A DNA stretch of 30,053 nt from Elusimicrobia bacterium UBA6262 (lineage in GTDB: Bacteria; CAYTYR01; UBA6262), in NCBI GenBank assembly GCA_002441095.1, contig DJVG01000031.1:9371-39423 (forward strand). Reading direction: 5' to 3'. Below are positions 15,255 through 22,911 of the stretch, in pieces; positions within the stretch are counted from its first letter, which is position 1, and every line of letters starts with the position of its first letter. The notes beneath the pieces are model-generated. The model saw only the letters and a list, made by a program, of their open reading frames with translations, did no database searches and was not told the DNA's origin. Both the position numbers and the translations under genes were made by a program.

Positions 15255-16364
15255 TTATGATAAACTGTTCACAAAATCCTTATATGCAAAGGAACGCACC
15301 ACATCCATTGTGCCATTGAGCCTCTTGATGACTATGGACGGCATCTGCAAGCCGTTGAACCAGTTCTTCTTCACCATGGTATAGCCGGCGGCATCGCTGA
15401 TCCTGAGGATGCTGCCTGTCTTTAGCCTGTGTTGGAAACGATAGGTACCAAAAATATCTCCTGCTAAACAGGAACGTCCGGCAATAATATATTTGAACCG
15501 GCCAGAACCAGCAGTCTCGATCTTTGCCGATGTGCGGTAAACCAGCAGGTCAAGCATGTGCGCTTCGGTAGAAGCGTCGATAATGGCAATATCTGCTTCA
15601 TTGTGGACAATATCAACTACAGTCGTGACCAGTTCTGCGGATCGCGTGACGGCGGTTTCTCCTGGCTCCAGATAGACTTGGATTTGATACCTCGCGCTGA
15701 ATTCTTTCAGCTTTTTACAAAATCTTACCAGTGGGTACCCTTCCTTGGTAAAATACAAGCCTCCGCCTAAACTAAGCCATTCCAGTTGCTGCAGCAATTT
15801 CCCGTAGGTCCGGCCAATCAGCTCTAAATTAGCCGCAAAATTATTAAAATTATCATTTTCACAGTTAAAATGGAACATTAATCCGCTGATCAGGGGCATT
15901 GCCGTCAATAGCTCCTGCCGGTCTGTTACTCCCAGCCGGGAGTAGCGGCGCGCCGGATCAGCCGGGTCAAAATGCGAATAACTGACCTGGGGATTTATCC
16001 GTAAACCGATCTTCAGGTTTTTAACCGCAGGATAATAAGTTTTAAGCTGTGTTAAGGAATTAAAAATAATTTTATCAGCATAGCGTTTAACCTCCGCTAT
16101 GTCGGCTTTAGCAAATCCTACGCAATAAGCGTGTACTTCCTTGCCGAATTTATCATGGCCCAGTCTGGCTTCATAGAGTGAACTGCTGGTGGTCCCGTCC
16201 AGATATTGCTGCATCAGAGGGAAAACACCACAGGTGGAAAAACATTTAAGCGCCAGAACCGATTTGGCTCCGGAGGTTTCCCGGACGTATTTGATAATTT
16301 TAAGGTTGCGCAGTAATTTGCGTTCATCAATTAAATAATATGGTGTAATCGGTTTTTTATTCAT
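15255..16364 (-). CDS. nspC: Carboxynorspermidine/carboxyspermidine decarboxylase
   Basis: PLP enzyme of the alanine-racemase-fold decarboxylases that converts carboxy(nor)spermidine to (nor)spermidine plus CO2. The 369-residue protein begins MNKKPITPYYLIDERKL, has the PLP lysine in SVLALKCFSTCGVF, the family-typical DGTTSSSLYEARLG, MFHFNCENDNF, LSLGGGLYFTKEGYP, LEPGETAV and the C-terminal active-site cysteine region AGRSCLAGDIFG. The ATG at 16364 fits the family N-terminus; an upstream in-frame TTG would add 12 unusual residues. No ribosome site precedes this ATG, but a good promoter ends 7 nt upstream, so the mRNA is probably leaderless. First gene of the nspC-dehydrogenase pair. Confidence 0.93.
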   Translation of the reverse strand: MNKKPITPYYLIDERKLLRNLKIIKYVRETSGAKSVLALKCFSTCGVFPLMQQYLDGTTSSSLYEARLGHDKFGKEVHAYCVGFAKADIAEVKRYADKIIFNSLTQLKTYYPAVKNLKIGLRINPQVSYSHFDPADPARRYSRLGVTDRQELLTAMPLISGLMFHFNCENDNFNNFAANLELIGRTYGKLLQQLEWLSLGGGLYFTKEGYPLVRFCKKLKEFSARYQIQVYLEPGETAVTRSAELVTTVVDIVHNEADIAIIDASTEAHMLDLLVYRTSAKIETAGSGRFKYIIAGRSCLAGDIFGTYRFQHRLKTGSILRISDAAGYTMVKKNWFNGLQMPSIVIKRLNGTMDVVRSFAYKDFVNSLS

Positions 16365-16371
16365 AAAAATG

Positions 16372-16400
16372 ATTTTAACAATATTTAAATAATTGTGCAA
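16372..16400 (-). promoter_or_regulatory. Promoter of nspC giving a predicted leaderless mRNA
   Basis: TTGCAC (16395-16400) and TAAAAT (16372-16377) have the ideal 17-nt spacer. Only seven bases separate the -10 box from the ATG, so a typical start site falls on or next to the initiating A. Confidence 0.65.
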
Positions 16401-16426
16401 GACATTTCTGTTAAATTGATCATGCG

Positions 16427-16582
16427 GGGATCAGGATATCTGGTTACCAGGTAGTGGATATCAGGTTATACCCCCTTGATTTCCATTGAAATCAATACAG
16501 GGAGTACAGGTCAGGACATCAGGCGAACCTGATATTCTGTTATTCTGATACCCTCTCCCTGATTTCCTGATTTTCTGATAGC
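16427..16582. repeat. CAGG-word repeat island with inverted halves
   Basis: The nspC-btuB gap (16401-16598) carries ATCAGGATATC and CAGGT words on the left, a perfect TTGATTTC/GAAATCAA palindrome (16476-16495), a hairpin ATCAGG-CGAA-CCTGAT (16518-16533), and inverse-complement CCTGATT words on the right. Its 16545-16563 segment matches 9992-10010 inverted in 18 of 19 positions. It may serve as a transcription end for the btu operon. Confidence 0.68.
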
Positions 16583-16598
16583 CGTCTTAGTTTTTAGA

Positions 16599-18539
16599 CT
16601 AGTTAACAAAAGGCAGGTCACAGCTAAACCAGTAGGTCCTGCCGGGCAAAGGATAATAATTACCGAATCCATCGGTCCGCATGGCGTAACGCTTATTGAA
16701 GATATTGTCTGCTTTCAAAGCAAAGATAGCTGAATTTATTTTCTTCTGCAAGGCCGCGCTCCAGATATTTGCTGACGGGATCTTTAAACCCCTTTCGCCG
16801 TCTTGCTCAAAGCTGGCGGCCTGAAATTGGTTGCGGATGGATATTTGCACTGTTTCCTTTGGTGTATAGTCCAGCTGGTAGGACAGTTTATGTTTCGGAT
16901 GGAAAGCCAGTAAAAGATAATCCGGGTCGCTATTCTTTTTCCCCTGTGCCTGCATAGCGGTGTAGACCAGTTTATGCTTGAGATCGCTGAACAGAGACTG
17001 GCTGGCTTCCACTTCTAAGCCTATATTTTTGCCCTGGGCGATATTCTGGGGTGAATAACGATAGGTAGTTAAAGTAATATTTTCCTGCCGCCACAGCATC
17101 AAGTCTTTGCTGGCAATATAGAACAGCGTAGCTTTTCCTTGGCAGGAATCGCTGAATTTCCCATCCAGGCCCAGGTCATAAGACATCGCCCTTTCCGCGG
17201 ATAGGTTTTTATTGCCGACGGTAATATAGGTCAAGCCAAAAAATGATTCCTGGTTGAATGGCCAGAACAAGTCATTGACTGTCGGTGGACGGAAGCCGCG
17301 GGCAATGTTCAGCGAAGCTTTCCAGGTACTATTTAACAGGTACACCAGGTTCAACCGCGGATTAAACTGCCCGCCGCTGATCGAATGATGGTCATACCGC
17401 GCGCCAACCGTATACCGCCATGCTTCGAGTTGTCGCATATACTGGCCATATAAGGATTGGAAGAAAACCGCTTCATTGATAGTGTCAGACTGAATATTGC
17501 CATCCCTTTGCCAGACAGAATCCTGGCGATATTCTACGCCCGTGCTCCAGCCTGAAACCAGGTCAAGCTGCATACTGGCTCCATGCGACCGGTTGCGCCG
17601 CAGGTTATCTATCGACCAGTCTGTGTTGCGGTAGATCTGTTTTGCGTCATTCAGGAACGTACGTACTTTAGCCGCAGTTTGATTAGACAACATTACCTTA
17701 TATTCAGCATAGGTGATATTGGTACGGTCTTCCTGCCGGGCATTGGGCGAAGAGGCTTCCCTCTCCAAAGCATTATTCCAGGAATCGATAGGCACATTAG
17801 ACGGTCCGGGCAGGCCTAAAAAACTCCGGTAATATTGATTATGCAAACTGATCGTCCCAAAGCGCTGCAGGTCATATCCTAAGTGCCCGCTCAGGGCATT
17901 ACTATCAAAGTCGTTATTCTTTCTCCAGCCACTGGAAAAGGACCGGCTGGCAGAAACTAAATAATCAAGATTTCCCGGCTTGGCGCCGAAACTGAACCGG
18001 TAGGTTTGGGTATTATGACTGCCGGCCAGGATGCTAATGTCAGTTAATGGTTTTGGATCTTGCGGTTTTTTAGTGATAATATTAACTACCCCGCCGATAG
18101 CGTTAGCCCCGTATATAGCTGAGCCGGCGCCGCGTACGATCTCAATAGACTCTATATTTTCCAGGGGGATCTGGGATAAGTCTGATAATCCAAGCGATGG
18201 GGAATTTAAAGGAAAACCGTCCAGCAGTATTAGCACTTGCTGGCCAGGAACTCCGCGGATAGATAATATCTGGGCATTCCCCATGCTGGCCTGTCTGGGC
18301 AGGTCCAATCCGGCTGTCTGGTTCAGCAGCTGGCTGATATCCTGGGTATGGGCGGCAGCAATATCTTCTGCTTTGATCACCGTGACATTAGTGCCGGTGA
18401 GATGCGCTGGCAGAGGTGCTAAGCTGGCTGAATTCACGGTCATATTTAAATTGACTTCAGCCCCTTCTTCGGCAGATACAGTAAGTACCGCTAGCCATAG
18501 CGTTAAGGTTAACAGGGTGATAATTTTCTGACTGAACAT
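16599..18539 (-). CDS. btuB: TonB-dependent outer-membrane receptor, BtuB-like
   Basis: Outer-membrane beta-barrel that imports corrinoids with energy from TonB. The 646-residue protein has a signal peptide (1-23, ending VSA), a plug domain (about 45-155) with VTVIKAEDIAAAHTQDISQLL, ILSIRGVPGQQVLILLDGFP and IEIVRGAGSAIYGANAIGGV, and a long barrel with alternating aromatic strands, closing PGRTYWFSCDLPFVN. The size equals E. coli BtuB (about 600). The terminal residue is Asn rather than the usual Phe/Trp, although aromatic residues precede it. A strong AAGGAGGACT site precedes the ATG. Position as last gene behind a cobalamin riboswitch and btuFCD supports corrinoid as substrate. Confidence 0.9.
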   Translation of the reverse strand: MFSQKIITLLTLTLWLAVLTVSAEEGAEVNLNMTVNSASLAPLPAHLTGTNVTVIKAEDIAAAHTQDISQLLNQTAGLDLPRQASMGNAQILSIRGVPGQQVLILLDGFPLNSPSLGLSDLSQIPLENIESIEIVRGAGSAIYGANAIGGVVNIITKKPQDPKPLTDISILAGSHNTQTYRFSFGAKPGNLDYLVSASRSFSSGWRKNNDFDSNALSGHLGYDLQRFGTISLHNQYYRSFLGLPGPSNVPIDSWNNALEREASSPNARQEDRTNITYAEYKVMLSNQTAAKVRTFLNDAKQIYRNTDWSIDNLRRNRSHGASMQLDLVSGWSTGVEYRQDSVWQRDGNIQSDTINEAVFFQSLYGQYMRQLEAWRYTVGARYDHHSISGGQFNPRLNLVYLLNSTWKASLNIARGFRPPTVNDLFWPFNQESFFGLTYITVGNKNLSAERAMSYDLGLDGKFSDSCQGKATLFYIASKDLMLWRQENITLTTYRYSPQNIAQGKNIGLEVEASQSLFSDLKHKLVYTAMQAQGKKNSDPDYLLLAFHPKHKLSYQLDYTPKETVQISIRNQFQAASFEQDGERGLKIPSANIWSAALQKKINSAIFALKADNIFNKRYAMRTDGFGNYYPLPGRTYWFSCDLPFVN

Positions 18540-18555
18540 TAGTCCTCCTTGTAGT

Positions 18556-18635
18556 TAGACTGTTTCCCAACTCTCTTTTGGTCTGCAATTGCAGCTTTCG
18601 GGCTGTGCTTGACGAAAGAGTTGCGACACAGTCTA
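18556..18635. repeat. Inverted repeat between btuD and btuB, spanning the btuD stop codon
   Basis: Arms 18556-18577 and 18614-18635 are complementary in 18 of 22 positions (both contain TAGACTGT and CAACTCT read inward). The TAG stop codon of btuD is inside the right arm. The 36-nt centre is GC-rich. On the btu mRNA this would fold just before the btuB ribosome site, so it could protect, terminate or pause the transcript. Confidence 0.65.
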
Positions 18636-19415
18636 GTGGTCAGGGATCAGGGTGATTTGCAGTTTTCTGATCTCCTGGTGCTGATGTATGGCCACCTGGG
18701 TCTGGTAAACATTTTTTATATTTTCTGCGGTGAGCACTTGTGCCGGCGGGCCCAGGCTGAAGAGCTCTCCTCCTTTTAGCAAAAGCAGCGTATCGCAATA
18801 AAGCGCTGCCAGGTTAAGGTCGTGCGTTACAGTAATAATGGTCAAGCCGTGTTGTTCTTGCAAATTCTTTAGCACATTAAATATTTCGATCTGATGATTG
18901 ATATCTAAATGCGCCGTCGGTTCATCCAGTAATAAAATATCAGGTTCCTGGGCCAGGGCCTGGGCGATGAAAGCCCTTTGACGCTCGCCGCTGGATAATT
19001 CATTGACCCGGCGGCCGGCCAAGTACCGGACTGAAGTTTGTTCCATGCATTTGTTGGCTTTGGCCTGATCTTGGGGAGCCAGGGATTGCAAAAAAGAAAG
19101 ATGCGGTGCTCGGCCCATCAGGACCAATTCTTCCACTGTAAAAGGAAAATTAAGTGCAGTTTCTTCAGGTACCAGGGCTATTTTTTTGGCCAGTGTGCGT
19201 ACCGGATACTGATTCAGGTCAAGATCATTTAGCGTTACAGTACCTTCTTTTGCTTTCAATAGCCTGGCCAGGATCTTCAGCAAGGTGGATTTACCGCTGC
19301 CATTGGGGCCGATGATACCTAAAAAATCACCTGGCTGGACCGTAAAAGATATATCTTTCAGGACCATTTCTTCCCGGTAAGCAAATCGTACCTTGGCTAT
19401 TTCCAGGGAACTCAT
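18633..19415 (-). CDS. btuD: Cobalamin ABC transporter ATPase
   Basis: Cytoplasmic ATPase of a type II (BtuCDF/FecE-like) importer. The 260-residue protein has Walker A GPNGSGKST (36-44), a Q-loop near VPEETALNF, signature LSSGERQRA, Walker B DILLLDEPTA and switch His in TVTHDLNL. The ATG at 19415, four bases after the btuC stop, is preferred to a TTG five codons earlier because GAGGAA sits inside the btuC end at the right distance. Length and motifs are typical. Third gene behind the riboswitch; corrinoid specificity comes from context, since iron-siderophore ATPases look similar. Confidence 0.92.
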   Translation of the reverse strand: MSSLEIAKVRFAYREEMVLKDISFTVQPGDFLGIIGPNGSGKSTLLKILARLLKAKEGTVTLNDLDLNQYPVRTLAKKIALVPEETALNFPFTVEELVLMGRAPHLSFLQSLAPQDQAKANKCMEQTSVRYLAGRRVNELSSGERQRAFIAQALAQEPDILLLDEPTAHLDINHQIEIFNVLKNLQEQHGLTIITVTHDLNLAALYCDTLLLLKGGELFSLGPPAQVLTAENIKNVYQTQVAIHQHQEIRKLQITLIPDH

Positions 19416-19419
19416 TTTT

Positions 19420-20400
19420 TTATTCCTCAAATAATAAATTAGTTCTTTTCCGACGGAGCAAATATAAAAAGAACGGTGCGCCGGCCAGGGCAGTGATCAC
19501 GCCTATGGGGATCTCCAAGGGAACGGCTATGGTTCTTGCCAGGACGTCGCATAGCAGCAGGAAGATCGCTCCCAGCAACCCGGAGACCGGAAGCAAGACT
19601 TTATGATCCGGTCCTACCAGTAACCGGCTGATATGCGGAATGATCAGGCCGACAAAACCGATCATGCCGCAGATGGAAACCAAAATGGCAATGATCAGGG
19701 AAACAGTCACAAATAGTATTTTACGCATTAATTCAACCGGGACACCGAGTGATTGGGCTTTTTCTTCACCGAGCGTAATAATATTGAGATAGCGGCTTAT
19801 GAGGATGATAGCGCCAGATAATAATAAAACAGTGGAACCTCCCAGCCAGGTAGCTTCCTGGTCAGCCTGGTTAAGGCTGCCCATGATCCAGAACATGATG
19901 CGGTATAATTCCTGGCGGTTCAGGGACATGATCAGCGTTACCAGTCCTGACAGGAAAGTATTGACGATTACCCCGGCTAAGAGCAAATTTTGTACCGGCA
20001 TTTTCCCATTCTGCTGCGCTAATTGGTAAACTATGAATAAAGTCAGCAGGGCAAAAATAAAAGCGCTGAAGGAAATACTATAGATAGATGCACCCAGGCC
20101 AAGCGCAATAGCCAGGACCCCGCCCAGGGCTGCTCCCGACGAAGTACCAAGAATATAAGGATCAGCCAGGGGATTACGCAATAAGGCCTGGAAAACAACA
20201 CCGCTCACACTTAGTCCGAAACCGGCAATAATAGCCAGGATGATCCTGGGCAGGCGCAGCCTGAACATGATCAGGCGGTTAACTTCATCCTGTGCCTGGA
20301 AAGGAGCGATTTTGACCGCACCCCAGTATAGGGAAAGATAACCCAATAAAAGCAATGATAAAAATAGCAGTATGATCGTAATTACCTGATTTTTTTTCAT
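19420..20400 (-). CDS. btuC: Cobalamin ABC transporter permease (BtuC/FecCD family)
   Basis: Inner-membrane permease of about ten helices. The 326-residue protein carries the family hallmarks RLPRIILAIIAGFGLSVSG (about 49-68), LRNPLADPYILGTSSGAALGGV, the coupling-region GEEKAQSLGV, and GMIGFVGLIIPHISRLLVGPDH near the end. The length fits the family (about 325). It lies 11 nt after btuF and 4 nt before btuD, so the three genes form one translational unit. Siderophore permeases share these motifs; the riboswitch makes cobalamin the best call. Confidence 0.93.
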   Translation of the reverse strand: MKKNQVITIILLFLSLLLLGYLSLYWGAVKIAPFQAQDEVNRLIMFRLRLPRIILAIIAGFGLSVSGVVFQALLRNPLADPYILGTSSGAALGGVLAIALGLGASIYSISFSAFIFALLTLFIVYQLAQQNGKMPVQNLLLAGVIVNTFLSGLVTLIMSLNRQELYRIMFWIMGSLNQADQEATWLGGSTVLLLSGAIILISRYLNIITLGEEKAQSLGVPVELMRKILFVTVSLIIAILVSICGMIGFVGLIIPHISRLLVGPDHKVLLPVSGLLGAIFLLLCDVLARTIAVPLEIPIGVITALAGAPFFLYLLRRKRTNLLFEE

Positions 20401-20411
20401 TTATTGTCCGG

Positions 20412-21251
20412 TCAGCGTATTTTAATATTGTATATTACTTCAGCCAGCTGTTCCAGCCCATCGATCAACCGGGGACCGGGACGCAGCAGTAAGTCCGGAT
20501 CAACAGTATCGATCAAGTGGTTCTGTTGCACAGCTGTGGTCTTACTCCAGGCTTTATTAGCCGTAAAATAACTCCGGCTGTGCGGGCTGGTCAGGATAAT
20601 ATGATCAGGATTTTGACGGATAACAATCTCTTCACTTATCCGGCAGTAAGGACGAGGCAAATCACCGGCTACATTTTTGGCTCGCAGCAAGTTGATCATT
20701 TCATCCAAAAAAGTATAGCGTGAGGCAGTCATGAGCGGTTGCACTGAGATCTCAATAAATATTTTCAATGGTTCAGTAACGCTGGTCCCTAGCGCTTGCC
20801 TCAACTTGGCGATCCGCGCTTTAATTGATTGGTTGAGGATCAAGGCCACGGACCCTGTTCCAGTTAATTCGCCGATCCTGGTAATAGAATCAAAAAGCTG
20901 GCTAAAATCCTGCGGATCGATCACATATACTGTAAATCCCAATTTCTTTAATTTGGCCACGGCCGGATCTTGCTCCAATCCAGCAGCCAGGATCAGGTCC
21001 GGCTTTAAGGCTACGATCTTTTCAATATTCGGGTTGGAAAAGTCACCTACTTTTTCCTTATTTGCGCATGGCGGCGGATAATTGCAATAGGAAGAAACAC
21101 CCACCAATTTATCGCCTAAATTGAGAGCATACAATATTTCAGTATTAGCCGGAGCCAGGGAGACTATCCGCTGGGGAAGTTCAGCGCAAGTTAAGGTTGA
21201 GGTTAATGTTACTACTGCCAAAATAATAAGTAATCGTAAAAAATTATTCAA
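20412..21251 (-). CDS. btuF: Cobalamin-binding periplasmic protein
   Basis: Periplasmic substrate-binding protein (TroA/BtuF fold) that delivers corrinoid to BtuCD. The 279-residue protein has a signal peptide (1-23, MNNFLRLLIILAVVTLTSTL, cleaving before ELPQRI), then the typical RIVSLAPANTEILYALNLGD and VGVSSYCNYPP, VALKPDLILA, a long backbone helix and the C-terminal lobe. The start codon is TTG: AAAAGGAGATAGTA immediately precedes it, an ideal ribosome site, and no ATG fits. First gene of the operon controlled by the riboswitch about 25 nt upstream. Confidence 0.92.
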   Translation of the reverse strand: MNNFLRLLIILAVVTLTSTLTCAELPQRIVSLAPANTEILYALNLGDKLVGVSSYCNYPPPCANKEKVGDFSNPNIEKIVALKPDLILAAGLEQDPAVAKLKKLGFTVYVIDPQDFSQLFDSITRIGELTGTGSVALILNQSIKARIAKLRQALGTSVTEPLKIFIEISVQPLMTASRYTFLDEMINLLRAKNVAGDLPRPYCRISEEIVIRQNPDHIILTSPHSRSYFTANKAWSKTTAVQQNHLIDTVDPDLLLRPGPRLIDGLEQLAEVIYNIKIR

Positions 21252-21263
21252 TACTATCTCCTT

Positions 21264-21298
21264 TTAAAATAAAAGCTCAACCAAATGAAAGGTTGAGC
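21264..21298 (-). terminator. Intrinsic terminator of the cobalamin riboswitch
   Basis: On the minus strand GCTCAACC (21291-21298), loop of 8 nt, GGTTGAGC (21275-21282), then TTTTATTTT. The 8-bp stem and U tract end just before the btuF ribosome site, so cobalamin-bound riboswitch would stop transcription before btuF. Confidence 0.85.
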
Positions 21299-21301
21299 AA
21301 A

Positions 21302-21425
21302 ATCAGGTTTATAATATCTTTCACCCGCCCTTCCCTCGAAGGATTGCTATTTATACAAACAGGTGTTCGGACTCTAACCGTTGCGGGGCAGTGTCTGATT
21401 TTCACAGACTTCCCCTGTTTGGTTT
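21302..21425 (-). promoter_or_regulatory. Cobalamin riboswitch controlling btuFCDB
   Basis: The minus strand reads, in order, CAAACAGGGGAAGTCTGTGA, AAATCAGACACTGCCCCGCA, ACGGTTAGAGTCCGAACACC, TGTTTG: the conserved GGTGAA-like entry, CACTGCCCCGCAACGG core and the GTCCGAAxACCTG B12-box type end. The outer helix is CAAACAGG (21414-21421) with CCTGTTTG (21356-21363). Downstream of the aptamer come a CCTTC/GAAGG hairpin and then the terminator. Established function of the class is repression of corrinoid uptake or synthesis genes when adenosyl- or hydroxocobalamin is abundant. Confidence 0.93.
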
Positions 21426-21440
21426 ATTTTCAATTTATTT

Positions 21441-21469
21441 ATACTATCAGTAAACAATAATATTGTCAA
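21441..21469 (-). promoter_or_regulatory. Sigma70-type promoter of the btu operon
   Basis: TTGACA (21464-21469), 17-nt spacer, TAGTAT (21441-21446). It begins five bases after the stop codon of the 77-residue gene, and the predicted start near 21434 gives a leader of about 180 nt holding the complete riboswitch and terminator. Confidence 0.75.
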
Positions 21470-21474
21470 TAAAT

Positions 21475-21708
21475 TTATAGTATAGTTTTTATGCTTCCGG
21501 CTACATCCCTGGCTTTCGAGGATCCGACAAAAACTATCAGGGCTTTCTCAATAGCATTGCCAAGTCTCGGCAAATCCGGAATAGATAATGCATCCGGATT
21601 GATCCCGATCTTTTCGCATTGTATCTTGACTGTTACGGCAGCCATGATCGTCCCCAGCAGGGGTGTCAGCACTATTTCAATTCTTCTCGCTAGTTTATTT
21701 TCTGTCAT
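21475..21708 (-). CDS. 77-residue conserved-looking small protein
   Basis: I cannot name this protein. It is predicted mostly helical: a first amphipathic helix (RRIEIVLTPLLGTIMAAVTVK), KCEK-like turn with GINPDALSIPDLPRLGNAIE, and a final GSSKARDVAGSIKTIL helix. The 'G-I-x-P-x-x-L-x-x-x-D-L-P-x-L' and 'VGSSKA' patterns look like the helical tail found on some bacterial regulatory proteins, but I cannot prove the relation. It follows the membrane-protein gene by 2 nt and ends the PhoH-to-here array, directly before the btu promoter. Confidence 0.6.
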   Translation of the reverse strand: MTENKLARRIEIVLTPLLGTIMAAVTVKIQCEKIGINPDALSIPDLPRLGNAIEKALIVFVGSSKARDVAGSIKTIL

Positions 21709-21710
21709 AA

Positions 21711-22505
21711 TTATACCGATTCTATTAATTGTTTTTGATAAATACCGCTTAAACCGATCAGTAAATAACCCAAGTTGAAGAGAACATCAATGTAATTACC
21801 CGGACCGTAGCTATTGTTCCAGCTGAGATAGGAGTATAAAATATCAGCGATGATCATAGCCAGAAATCCCAGCGTCATAAACTGCCAGGGACGGGAAATA
21901 CGGCCTTTATCGAAAAGACTGGTAATATAGGCTAATATTGCCGCCGGAATGATCAGGAAAATATCACCCAGAGGATAGTAAAGATAAGCAAGTTTAGCCA
22001 GCCAGCTTAATTCTTCATCCTGCACTATGGGTATAAATAGGATATAGGATAGCCTGATAATTAAAATCAGTACCAGTGCCAGGCCAAAAAAGTACTTCCA
22101 TGGCCGGCCAAAAACCAGCCCGCTTTTTTTATATCCATATAGCAGGAGTAATAAGCCGGCGATCAAAGGCAGGTACCCCGCCATCCAGAATAAATCAGCC
22201 AAAGTCGGGAATACCTCATTGACATCTACCTGTAAGGCCAGTTCCAGGACAGCATATATAGTTTCCGCAGTACAAAATAAAACCATGCCGGACAGCAATA
22301 AGATCCAGGATAATTTTGTCTGGTCAAATGATTTAAAACTCCGTACCGCTAAAATCATACCCAGTACAGCAATTATCGCGCATACTACCGGCAGCAGGTC
22401 GCTGATAATAGTTAATAGCATGCCTTCCTTAAGGAACCAATAAAAAAGTATGTTAAACAGGATTAGAACGGCTGATAGATACCAGACTTTCTTGGGTGTG
22501 ATCAT
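21711..22505 (-). CDS. Multi-pass membrane protein, sensor-like
   Basis: A 264-residue protein with about eight hydrophobic helices and short loops. Segments such as DLFWMAGYLPLIAGLLLLLYG and YYPLGDIFLIIPAAILAYI resemble the membrane input part of some bacterial sensor kinases and diguanylate cyclases, but no output domain is fused. The ATG at 22505 (GAGGTGCTT upstream) is preferred to a GTG two codons earlier. It follows a PilZ gene by 11 nt and precedes a 77-residue protein by 2 nt. Transport or sensing are both possible; I make no function call. Confidence 0.72.
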   Translation of the reverse strand: MITPKKVWYLSAVLILFNILFYWFLKEGMLLTIISDLLPVVCAIIAVLGMILAVRSFKSFDQTKLSWILLLSGMVLFCTAETIYAVLELALQVDVNEVFPTLADLFWMAGYLPLIAGLLLLLYGYKKSGLVFGRPWKYFFGLALVLILIIRLSYILFIPIVQDEELSWLAKLAYLYYPLGDIFLIIPAAILAYITSLFDKGRISRPWQFMTLGFLAMIIADILYSYLSWNNSYGPGNYIDVLFNLGYLLIGLSGIYQKQLIESV

Positions 22506-22516
22506 AAGCACCTCAG

Positions 22517-22897
22517 TTAAGTATTCTTGGCTTCACTAAGCTTTTTTTCTATATAGTCAAAATGCTTTTGCTCATCATGGGGCCTGATCATCAGGAATTT
22601 GACGCCGATACCGCCTTTGCGCTTATACCAAACTACTTTGCCCAAGGCCGAGACCAGTCCCTCTTTCTGCGGCAGGTCTATTTTAATGTCCAGCAGAGTG
22701 TCCAACTGTACTTTTTTCTGCTGCAACAGCTTCATTCCGGAAGCGCTGACATCCTTGGCTAAGGATACTACCCCATTTCCTTTTTTATCATACAGTTTAT
22801 AAACTACATCTACCAGCGTATTTAACCGAGGACAGGTTCTTTTTTCTTTGTATTTCTTTAATCTTTTTGCTTTTGCTTTTTTGAGCCATTTAAACAT
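22517..22897 (-). CDS. PilZ domain protein (c-di-GMP binding)
   Basis: A 126-residue single PilZ domain with a very basic N-terminus (KWLKKAKAKRLKKYKEKR). Both c-di-GMP motifs are intact: RTCPR (R20xxxR24) and DVSASG (49-54, DxSxxG). The beta-barrel strand ending GKVVWYKRKGGIGVKFL is typical. PilZ proteins bind cyclic di-GMP and pass the signal to motility, exopolysaccharide or other targets. A strong AAGGAGATAATAAAC site precedes the ATG. It lies between the PHP gene and the sensor-like membrane protein, which could be its partner, a guess from position. Confidence 0.9.
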   Translation of the reverse strand: MFKWLKKAKAKRLKKYKEKRTCPRLNTLVDVVYKLYDKKGNGVVSLAKDVSASGMKLLQQKKVQLDTLLDIKIDLPQKEGLVSALGKVVWYKRKGGIGVKFLMIRPHDEQKHFDYIEKKLSEAKNT

Positions 22898-22911
22898 GTT
22901 TATTATCTCCT

